From NCBI GenBank assembly GCA_964561005.1, contig CAZLNO010000148.1, forward strand, positions 1 through 6,948: DNA of 6,948 nt, written 5' to 3'. This stretch comes from CAZLNO01 sp964561005. Its GTDB lineage: Bacteria; Pseudomonadota; Alphaproteobacteria; Kiloniellales; Rhodovibrionaceae. The position numbers and the translations under genes are program-made. Positions 1-5,703 of the stretch are shown in pieces. The notes beneath the pieces were generated by a model. That model searched no databases and had not been told where the DNA came from. It was given only the letters and a program-made list of their open reading frames with translations. Within the stretch, counting starts at the first letter, position 1. The number at the start of each line of letters is the position of its first letter.

Positions 1-488
1 AGCACGTCAAGCCCGGCAAGGGCGGCGCCTTCATGCAGGTCGAGATGCGCGACCTGATGAGCGGCAGCAAGACCAACGAGCGCTTCCGCGCCTCCGACAC
101 CGTCGAGCGCGTGCGCCTGGAGCAGCGGCCGTATCAGTTCCTCTTCCAGGACGGCGAGCAGTACACCTTCATGGACCTGGAGACCTTCGACCAGATCGCG
201 GTCGACGCCGAGATCATCGGCGAGCCGGCCCGCTTCCTGACCGAAGGCATGCAGGTCGAGATCGAGTTCTACGAGGACAAGCCGCTGAACGTCACCCTGC
301 CCGAGACGGTGACCTTGACGATCGACTACGCCGAGCCGGTGGTGAAGGGGCAGACCGCCTCCTCCTCCTACAAGCCGGCGACGCTGGAGAACGGCGTGCG
401 CATCATGGTGCCGCCGCACATCGACAGCGGCACCAAGGTGGTGGTGAAGACCGAGGACGGCAGCTACGTCGAGCGCGTGAAGGACTAG
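1..488 (+). CDS. efp: Elongation factor P, 5'-truncated by the window edge
   Basis: EF-P binds ribosomes stalled at consecutive prolines and promotes peptide bond formation. The reading frame is open from base 3 and gives 161 residues before a TAG stop. About 25 to 30 N-terminal residues are missing compared with the usual 185 to 190. The visible protein starts in the N-terminal KOW-like domain with HVKPGKGGAF. The second lysine of this loop (visible residue 6, codon 18-20) aligns with E. coli Lys34, the residue that is beta-lysylated by EpmA/EpmB. The central OB domain follows. The C-terminal domain carries the EF-P signature KPATLENGVRIMVPPHI starting at visible residue 124, and the protein ends in SYVERVKD. 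Identification is near certain. Whether this organism modifies the lysine cannot be seen here. suhB follows after 53 bases and is probably co-transcribed. Confidence 0.97.
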   Translation, partial: HVKPGKGGAFMQVEMRDLMSGSKTNERFRASDTVERVRLEQRPYQFLFQDGEQYTFMDLETFDQIAVDAEIIGEPARFLTEGMQVEIEFYEDKPLNVTLPETVTLTIDYAEPVVKGQTASSSYKPATLENGVRIMVPPHIDSGTKVVVKTEDGSYVERVKD

Positions 489-541
489 CCGGAGCCTCCG
501 CCCGCTTCGTTCCGCCGCCTTCGCCGCTCCCGAGGAAAGTC

Positions 542-1357
542 ATGGCCAGCCGCTCGCCCGTCCTGAACATCATGATTCGCGCCGCCGACAAGGCGGCGCG
601 TGGCCTGAAGCGCGACTTCGGCGAGGTGGAGAACCTGCAGGTCTCCAGGAAGGGACCGGCGGACTTCGTCTCCGCCGCCGACCGCCGCGCCGAGAAGGTC
701 CTGCGCGAGGAACTCCGTCGCGCGCGGCCCGAGTTCGGGCTGCTGCTGGAAGAGTCGGGCGAGGTCGCGGGCACGGACGATCAGGGCCGGCGGTTCGTCG
801 TCGATCCGCTCGACGGCACCACCAACTTCCTGCACGGTATCCCGCACTTCGCCATCTCCATCGCGCTGGAGCAGCGTGGCGAGCCGGTGGCGGGCGTGGT
901 CTACGATCCGGTGAAGGAAGAGCTGTTCTTCGCCGAGAAGGGCGTGGGCGCCTATCTGAACGACCGGCGCATCCGGGTCTCCGCCCGCGATCGGCTGGAG
1001 CGCGCGCTGATCGCCACCGGCGCGCCCTTCAAGGGCCACGGCGAACGCGCTCCTTTCCTGCGCGAGCTGGACGCGGTGATGAGCGAGACCGCCGGCATCC
1101 GCCGCCTGGGCTCGGCGGCGCTGGACCTGGCCTATGTCGCGGCCGGCCGCTACGAGGGGTTCTGGGAGCGCGACCTCAACGCCTGGGACGTCGCGGCGGG
1201 AGTCCTGCTGGTGCGCGAGGCCGGCGGCCTGGTGAGCGAGATCGACGGCCGGCGGCACCGCCTGGACAGCCCCAGCATCCTGGCCACCAACATGGAGCTT
1301 GAAGTGCCGCTGCAGCGCGTCCTGGGGCGGGCGGCCAAGGCGGCGCGCAGCGCGTGA
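542..1357 (+). CDS. suhB: Inositol-1-monophosphatase family protein (SuhB-like)
   Basis: This is a Mg2+-dependent phosphatase of the inositol monophosphatase family, which hydrolyses myo-inositol phosphates and related sugar phosphates in the cytoplasm. At 271 residues it has normal family length. Visible motifs are the metal-binding Glu pair E70/E71 in LLLEESG, the first signature DPLDGTTNF at residues 88-96 (D88, D91 and T93 are catalytic or metal ligands in the family), and the second signature WDVAAGVLLVREAGG at 215-229 with metal ligand D216. The N-terminal segment VSRKGPADFVSAAD (34-47) is typical of bacterial SuhB. The ATG at 542 has an AGGA core at 533-536, five bases upstream. E. coli SuhB also acts in the ribosomal RNA antitermination complex, which fits the efp neighbour, but that role is not shown by this sequence. 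The true substrate could be another sugar phosphate. Confidence 0.95.
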   Translation: MASRSPVLNIMIRAADKAARGLKRDFGEVENLQVSRKGPADFVSAADRRAEKVLREELRRARPEFGLLLEESGEVAGTDDQGRRFVVDPLDGTTNFLHGIPHFAISIALEQRGEPVAGVVYDPVKEELFFAEKGVGAYLNDRRIRVSARDRLERALIATGAPFKGHGERAPFLRELDAVMSETAGIRRLGSAALDLAYVAAGRYEGFWERDLNAWDVAAGVLLVREAGGLVSEIDGRRHRLDSPSILATNMELEVPLQRVLGRAAKAARSA

Positions 1358-1391
1358 ACCGCGCCATCGACGGACCTGTGCGCCAAGGCGG

Positions 1392-1420
1392 TTGTGCGAG
1401 CGCGGCCGCGGTCGTAGTCT
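1392..1420 (+). promoter_or_regulatory. Weak sigma70-like promoter candidate before the envelope genes
   Basis: TTGTGC (1392-1397) and TAGTCT (1415-1420) are separated by 17 bases and lie 40 bases before the ATG at 1461. Each hexamer matches only three of six consensus bases, so this is a guess from spacing. It overlaps the hairpin at 1401-1429. Confidence 0.15.
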
Positions 1421-1429
1421 GTGGCCGCG
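1401..1429 (+). other. GC-rich inverted repeat (hairpin) between suhB and the OmpA-like gene
   Basis: CGCGGCC at 1401-1407 is exactly complementary to GGCCGCG at 1423-1429. The stem can be extended inward by four more pairs (two of them G-U), leaving a 7-base loop at 1412-1418. It sits 44 bases after the suhB stop and 32 bases before the next start. No T-run follows, so it is not a classic intrinsic terminator. It could pause or attenuate transcription or stabilise the end of the efp-suhB message. The pairing is seen in the sequence; the function is inferred. Confidence 0.4.
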
Positions 1430-1460
1430 ATTCCGCTGGAAAATCTCGCGGGCGGGATGA

Positions 1461-2504
1461 ATGATCGAGCAGCGACGCAGCATCATCGGCCTGTGCGCCT
1501 TCGCCGGGCTCGCGCTGGCCGCGGCCGTGAGCGCGCGACCGGCGATGGCCCAGGGCACGACCTATATCGGCGCCAGCGAACAGCGCGATGTGGTCGTCAA
1601 CCTGGATGCCATCGAGGGCGGACGCCCCTCCCTGAAGGGGCCGGGCGACTCCGGGTTGGGCCAAGAGGCCGGTTTCGGCGAGCCCATCGCGGGACCAGGC
1701 GGCACCGTACTGCGCTTTCCGCCCAAGGACGCCCCGCGCAGCCGGCTCACGCTGTCGCTGCCCGAAAGCGGCGCTGGAGACGCGCGAGCCGCTGCCGACA
1801 CGCGCCGGACCCCGTCCAAGCCGACCGCAAAGCCGGCGACGCCGCGCCAGACGGCGACCGCCCGCGACCGGGCGCCCGGGACGACCCCGCCGGCGCCCGC
1901 ACAGCGGCCGGCCCGGTCCGCGCGCGAGGAAGCCGAGGCCACGCGCACGGCCGCCACCGAGCCGCAGGCGCGGCCCTCCACGCCACCGGAGGCGCGCGAC
2001 GAACCCGCCGAGCCCCGCGTCCCGCCCGCGCCGTCCGAGACCACCGCCGACCCGGAGGGCGACACCGGATCCCGGACGCAAACCGCCGAGGCAGCCGCCG
2101 AGCCGGGCCCGGCGCGGGACGACGAGGGCACCGGGGCGCGCCAAGAAGAGGAAACCCAGACCGCGGCACTGCCGCCGGCCGACGAAGCGCTGCCCGAAGA
2201 GCTGCGCCTGCGCTTCGAGGGCGATTCCGTCGCGCTCTCCAAGGACGGGCAGGAGCTGCTGACCCGTCTGGCGCGGCGCATGAAGGCGAAGCCGCAGGCG
2301 CGTATCCAGCTACTGGCCTACGCCGAGGGAACCGAGGACACCGCGAGCCAGGCGCGCCGGCTGTCGCTGTCGCGCGCGCTGGCGGTGCGCTCCTTCCTGA
2401 TCGACCAGGGCGTGCGCTCCACCCGGATGGATGTCCGCGCCCTGGGTGACACGGCCGAGAGCGGACCGCCGAACCGGGTCGATATCGTGCCGGCGAAGCG
2501 GTAA
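1461..2504 (+). CDS. Secreted protein with long disordered linker and divergent OmpA-like C-terminal domain
   Basis: The 347-residue product begins with a signal peptide: R5 and R6, a hydrophobic core at about 8-23, and a likely signal peptidase I site after AMA at residue 30. I see no lipobox cysteine. Residues 31-100 form a small region of unknown fold, including TYIGASEQRDVVVNLDAIEG. Residues 101-245 are rich in Pro, Ala, Thr, Glu and Arg and are probably disordered. Residues 247-345 resemble an OmpA/Pal/MotB peptidoglycan-binding domain: LRFEGDSVALS at the start, LSLSRALAVRSFLIDQGV at 301-318, and NRVDIVP at the end. The usual GHTD motif is absent and replaced by YAEGTED, so peptidoglycan binding is uncertain. 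The arginine of the LSxxRA motif (R305) is kept. The start has a weak GGCGGGA ribosome site at 1451-1457. An overlapping ATG at 1457 is in another frame. It probably works with the two membrane proteins encoded downstream. Confidence 0.85.
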   Translation: MIEQRRSIIGLCAFAGLALAAAVSARPAMAQGTTYIGASEQRDVVVNLDAIEGGRPSLKGPGDSGLGQEAGFGEPIAGPGGTVLRFPPKDAPRSRLTLSLPESGAGDARAAADTRRTPSKPTAKPATPRQTATARDRAPGTTPPAPAQRPARSAREEAEATRTAATEPQARPSTPPEARDEPAEPRVPPAPSETTADPEGDTGSRTQTAEAAAEPGPARDDEGTGARQEEETQTAALPPADEALPEELRLRFEGDSVALSKDGQELLTRLARRMKAKPQARIQLLAYAEGTEDTASQARRLSLSRALAVRSFLIDQGVRSTRMDVRALGDTAESGPPNRVDIVPAKR

Positions 2505-2546
2505 CCGCGAGCATGGCGACGGCGCAAGCCCCCGGCGCTGTCACAG

Positions 2547-2569
2547 TTTCGCCGCAGTCGCTGGCGAGA
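2547..2569 (+). other. Possible small hairpin in the 109-base gap before the MotA/ExbB-like gene
   Basis: TTTCGCC at 2547-2553 pairs with GGCGAGA at 2563-2569 (seven pairs, one of them G-U) around a 9-base loop. A run of five T (2579-2583) follows, but nine bases separate it from the stem, which is too far for a good intrinsic terminator. It may reduce read-through from the OmpA-like gene or mean nothing. Apart from this, the gap at 2505-2613 holds only a GGAG-type ribosome site. Confidence 0.2.
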
Positions 2570-2595
2570 GTGCGCCCGTTTTTGCAACGCCTTAC

Positions 2596-2599
2596 GGAG
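2596..2599 (+). promoter_or_regulatory. Candidate ribosome binding site that sets the start of the MotA/ExbB-like gene
   Basis: GGAG at 2596-2599 lies 14 bases before the ATG at 2614. The spacing is longer than ideal, but it is the only purine-rich site near that start. It supports 2614 over an in-frame ATG at 2431, which lies inside the preceding gene. Confidence 0.35.
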
Positions 2600-2613
2600 T
2601 CGAATACCCCGCG

Positions 2614-3798
2614 ATGAGCCGCCCGAGCCGTTTCCTGCTGCGCATGGTCTTCTTCCTGCTGGGCGTGGCCGCGGCCGCTGGCGTGCTGCTGCCGCAACTG
2701 CAGAAGGCGTTCTGGGCCAACCCCCTGTTCAACGGCCTGATTCTTGGGGTGCTGCTGCTCGGCATCCTCTTCGTCTTTCGCCAGGTCCTCATGCTGCGCC
2801 CCGAGGTCGCCTGGCTGGAGCGCATCCGGGCGGAGAGCAGCGGCGGCCTGAACTTCCCCGGCGCGCTGAAGGACGAGACGCCGCCGCGCCTGCTGGGCCC
2901 GCTGGCCCGCATGGTGGGCGAGCGCAAGGGCCGGCTGTCGCTCTCGGCGCTGTCGATGCGCTCGTTGCTGGACGGCATCCAGTCGCGCATCAGCGAGTCG
3001 CACGAAATCTCGCGCTACATCGTCGGGCTGCTGATCTTCCTGGGCCTGCTGGGCACGTTCTGGGGGCTGCTGGAGACGGTGAACTCCGTGGCCGGCGCCA
3101 TCTCGGGGCTGAGCGCGTCGGGCGGCGAGCCGGCGGCGCTGTTCGACAAGCTGAAGCGCAGCCTGCAGGAGCCGCTGAGCGGCATGGGGACGGCCTTCTC
3201 CTCCTCGCTGTTCGGACTGGCCGGCTCGCTGGTGCTGGGCTTCCTGGAACTCCAGGCGGGACAGGCGCACAACCGCTTCGTCAACGAGCTGGAGGAGTGG
3301 CTGTCCGGCATCACCAAGTTGTCCAGCGGCGCCGGCGCGGGCGAGGGCGGCGACAACGTCTCGGCCTACGTCCAGGCCCTGCTGGAGCAGACCGCCGACA
3401 GCCTGGACAGCCTGCAGCGCACCATCGCCAGCGGCGAGGAGGAGCGGGGCAACATCAACCGCAACCTGATGCAGCTCACCGAGCGCGTCTCCACGCTCAC
3501 CGACCAGATGCGCACCGAGCAGTCGGTCCTGCTGAAGCTGGCGGAGACCCAGTCCCAACTCAAGCCGATCCTGGGCCGCATCGCCGAGGCAAGCGAGCAG
3601 CAGCCCAACGGGGGCATGCTGGACGACACCACGCGGGACCACATTCGCAACCTCGACGTTCACCTCTCGCGTCTGGTCAACGACACCGCCAGCGGGCGCG
3701 ACCACCTGGTGCGGGAAATCCGCAGCGAGATCCGCCTGCTCGCCCGGACCATCGCCGCCATCGCGGAGGAGAGCGAGCACGAGGAGCGGCAATACTAG
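2614..3798 (+). CDS. MotA/TolQ/ExbB-type proton channel family inner-membrane protein
   Basis: Proteins of this superfamily form the A-type subunit of ion-driven inner-membrane motors (MotA, TolQ, ExbB, ZorA). The 394-residue product has hydrophobic segments at about 8-27, 38-58, 134-151 and 193-213, which suggests four transmembrane helices. The third contains the superfamily-like motif FLGLLGTFWGL with a polar T148. The fourth begins GMGTAFSSSLFGLAGS, with small polar residues facing the presumed ion path. The loop at 60-130 should be cytoplasmic. After residue 214 comes a cytoplasmic tail rich in heptad-like repeats (about 250-320), with a further helical stretch at 345-390. The frame is open back to an ATG at 2431, but the extra 61 residues are Arg/Ser/Pro-rich, overlap the previous gene by 74 bases and lack membrane character, so I chose 2614. 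The stop is three bases before the MotB-like gene, implying translational coupling. Databases may label it ExbB, MotA or TolQ; none of these exact roles is supported. Confidence 0.9.
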   Translation: MSRPSRFLLRMVFFLLGVAAAAGVLLPQLQKAFWANPLFNGLILGVLLLGILFVFRQVLMLRPEVAWLERIRAESSGGLNFPGALKDETPPRLLGPLARMVGERKGRLSLSALSMRSLLDGIQSRISESHEISRYIVGLLIFLGLLGTFWGLLETVNSVAGAISGLSASGGEPAALFDKLKRSLQEPLSGMGTAFSSSLFGLAGSLVLGFLELQAGQAHNRFVNELEEWLSGITKLSSGAGAGEGGDNVSAYVQALLEQTADSLDSLQRTIASGEEERGNINRNLMQLTERVSTLTDQMRTEQSVLLKLAETQSQLKPILGRIAEASEQQPNGGMLDDTTRDHIRNLDVHLSRLVNDTASGRDHLVREIRSEIRLLARTIAAIAEESEHEERQY

Positions 3799-3801
3799 GA
3801 C

Positions 3802-5187
3802 ATGTTCGCGCTCGGCCGCCGGCAAACCCAGCGCACGGTCAACATCTGGCCGGGCTTCGTGGACGGCCTGGCCAGCCTCCTGCTGGTCATCGTCTTCGTC
3901 CTCATGGTCTTCATCGTGGCGCAGTTCTTTCTCAGCGTCGCGCTGTCCGGCCGCGACGAGGCGCTGATGCAGCTCGAACAACGGGTGAGCGAGCTGTCCG
4001 ACCTGCTGAGCCTGGAGCGTAGCGCCAACGCCGACCTGCGGCTCAACGTCGCCCAGCTTTCCCAGGAGCTGCAGTCGTCCACCAAGCGGCGCGAGGAGCT
4101 GTCCGCCCGCCTGGCCGCGCTGCGCAATGAGCGCGACAGCCTGGAGGGCGAGCTGGCCGAGGTCCGGGGCAACGCGCAGGAAAACGCCGAGGAACTGAAG
4201 CAGGCCTACGAGACGATCGACGCCGACCAGGCGAAGATCCGCGCGCAGCTCGACCAGATCGCCATGCTGCGCAGCCTGCGCGAGGAGCTGCGGCGCGACG
4301 TGGCGAACCTGGAAACGCGCCTGGCCGCCGCCCGCAAGCTGGCCGAGGAGCGCAAGGACGAGCTGGACCGCCTGGACCAGGAGCTGGCCAAGGTGCGGGA
4401 GACGGCGACCGACCGCCAGGCGCGCATCGCGCAGCTTCAAGACCAGCTCTACGACGCCGAGCAACTGGCCGAGGAGCGCCAGGAAACCATCGTGGGCCTG
4501 CGGGACTCGCTGGACGAGACCACGGCGAAGCTCAAGCGCCAGGTCTCCCTCAGCGAGGACCAGGAGGCGCGCATCGACCTGCTGAACCGCCAGCTTTCCT
4601 CGCTGCGCCGCCAGGTCGCCAAGCTCAATACCGCACTGGAGGCCACCGAGGCGGAGAGCAGCGCCAAGGACGTCAAGATCGCCAATCTGGGCGAGCGGCT
4701 GAATCAGGCGCTGGCGAACAAGGTGGAGGAGCTGGCGCGCTACCGCTCCGAGTTCTTCGGACGCCTGCGCCAGGTTCTGGGCGACCGCCAGAACATCCGC
4801 ATCGTCGGCGACCGCTTCGTCTTCCAGTCCGAGGTGCTCTTCGACACCGCCTCCGCCAACCTGGGGCCGTCGGGCCGGCGGCAGATCCGTCAGCTCGCCG
4901 ACACGCTGAAGGCGGTGATCGGCGACATCCCCGACGACATCAACTGGATCCTGCGGGTCGACGGCCATACCGACCGCCGCCCGATCGACACCGCGCGCTT
5001 CCCCTCCAACTGGGAGCTGTCCACCGCGCGCGCGGTGGAGGTGGTGAAGTTCCTGATCGACCAGGGCATCCCGCCCGACCGCCTCGCCGCCACCGGCTTC
5101 GGCGCGCAGCAGCCGCTCGACCCCGGCAACGACGAGATCGCCTACCGCCGCAACCGCCGCATCGAGTTCAAACTGACGCAGAAGTAG
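3802..5187 (+). CDS. MotB/TolR-like protein with periplasmic coiled coil and OmpA peptidoglycan-binding domain
   Basis: This is the likely B-type partner of the preceding channel protein. In the 461-residue product, residues 16-21 read WPGFVD, and D21 precedes a single transmembrane helix at about 23-45. An Asp at this place carries protons in MotB, TolR and ExbD. Residues 50-315 are a nearly continuous heptad-rich coiled coil of Leu, Glu, Arg, Gln and Ala; there is no proline between P17 and P356. Residues 333-460 form a canonical OmpA-like domain with VDGHTD (386-391, D391), NWELSTARA (403-411, R410) and NRRIEF (451-456). D391 and R410 match residues that bind diaminopimelate in OmpA. The N-terminus should be cytoplasmic and the rest periplasmic. 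The start follows the upstream stop by three bases; GAGGAG at 3781-3786 or AGGA at 3797-3800 could help reinitiation. It is far longer than ExbD or TolR, and MotB lacks such a long coiled coil. It may be annotated simply as a peptidoglycan-binding protein. Confidence 0.9.
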   Translation: MFALGRRQTQRTVNIWPGFVDGLASLLLVIVFVLMVFIVAQFFLSVALSGRDEALMQLEQRVSELSDLLSLERSANADLRLNVAQLSQELQSSTKRREELSARLAALRNERDSLEGELAEVRGNAQENAEELKQAYETIDADQAKIRAQLDQIAMLRSLREELRRDVANLETRLAAARKLAEERKDELDRLDQELAKVRETATDRQARIAQLQDQLYDAEQLAEERQETIVGLRDSLDETTAKLKRQVSLSEDQEARIDLLNRQLSSLRRQVAKLNTALEATEAESSAKDVKIANLGERLNQALANKVEELARYRSEFFGRLRQVLGDRQNIRIVGDRFVFQSEVLFDTASANLGPSGRRQIRQLADTLKAVIGDIPDDINWILRVDGHTDRRPIDTARFPSNWELSTARAVEVVKFLIDQGIPPDRLAATGFGAQQPLDPGNDEIAYRRNRRIEFKLTQK

Positions 5188-5205
5188 CGTGGCACCCCAA
5201 GGCGC

Positions 5206-5688
5206 ATGCGAACCCGACCCTGGCACCCGGACGATCTGGCGACACTTCACGTCCTCAACGAGGCGTCGACGCCCGGCGTGGGAAGCGTCTCGGCGGCGCG
5301 GCTGGAAAACCTGCTGGAGATGTCGCTGGTCAGCCTGGTGGCCGAGGACAAGGGCGGCATCGCGGGCTTCGTCCTCTGCCTGAGCGAAGGGCAGCCCTAC
5401 GACAGTCCGAACTACGCCTGGGTCTCGGCCCGCTATCCCCGCTTCGCCTATGTCGACCGCGTGGCGGTGGCGCCGGCGCGCCGGGGCGACGGCATTGGCG
5501 GCATCCTGTACGACGCGCTGGAGCGGGCGCTGGCCGGCCGACGCCCCGTCCTGCTGTGCGAGGTCAACGAGCAGCCGCCCAACCCCGGCTCGCTGCGCTT
5601 CCACAAGCGCCGGGGTTTCGTCGAGGCCGGTCGGCAAGCCTTCGCCGCCGACAAGGCCGTGGTTTACCTGGAAAAGCCGCTGGGCTGA
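5206..5688 (+). CDS. GNAT family N-acetyltransferase (COG3818-like)
   Basis: This enzyme should transfer an acetyl group from acetyl-CoA to an amine; the substrate is unknown. The 160-residue protein spans a single GNAT domain. It opens with RPWHPDDLATLHVLNEAS. The acetyl-CoA binding motif is at 83-99, VDRVAVAPARRGDGIGG, with the R93-x-x-G96-x-G98 pattern. Motif B is SLRFHKRRGFVEAGR at 129-143. The segment YDSPNYAW (65-72) and the CEVNEQPPNPGS stretch (118-129) are what I recall of the COG3818 group, recognised from memory. The ATG at 5206 has AAGG at 5199-5202 and lies 18 bases after the MotB-like stop, so the gene is probably in the same transcript. There is no signal peptide or membrane segment, so it should be cytoplasmic. 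Its place in the operon may be only transcriptional. Confidence 0.92.
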   Translation: MRTRPWHPDDLATLHVLNEASTPGVGSVSAARLENLLEMSLVSLVAEDKGGIAGFVLCLSEGQPYDSPNYAWVSARYPRFAYVDRVAVAPARRGDGIGGILYDALERALAGRRPVLLCEVNEQPPNPGSLRFHKRRGFVEAGRQAFAADKAVVYLEKPLG

Positions 5689-5703
5689 GTGGCCGCGCCG
5701 GGC

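Noticed and set aside
490..500. CGGAG / CTCCG inverted repeat after efp
   Set aside because: The loop would be a single base, so it cannot form a real hairpin, and no T-run follows.
485..1558. A 357-codon minus-strand frame over suhB
   Set aside because: It is antisense to a gene with intact catalytic motifs; its composition is Arg/Ala-rich with no family features.
1421..2449. A 342-codon plus-strand frame overlapping the OmpA-like gene
   Set aside because: The product is Arg/Gly/Ala-rich without domains. The alternative frame at 1461 has a signal peptide and an OmpA-like domain.
2582..2607. Promoter TTGCAA ... GAATAC just before the MotA/ExbB-like gene
   Set aside because: The spacer is only 14 bases and the transcription start would fall almost on the ATG, requiring a leaderless message with no other support.
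3297..4022. A 241-codon plus-strand frame across the junction of the two membrane-protein genes
   Set aside because: It is an Arg/Gly/His/Pro-rich frame-shifted shadow of two well-supported proteins.
2614..5187. Zorya anti-phage defence system (ZorA/ZorB-like pair)
   Set aside because: The A/B architecture is similar, but the next genes are a GNAT enzyme and glcF, with no zorC, zorD or zorE candidate. The context is housekeeping and the long coiled coil is on the B subunit rather than mainly on the A subunit tail.
1747..5637. A 1296-codon open frame on the minus strand across four plus-strand genes
   Set aside because: It is the antisense shadow of GC-rich genes. The product is low-complexity Leu/Gln/Arg/Ala/His with no recognisable domain, while the plus strand encodes clear families over the same bases.
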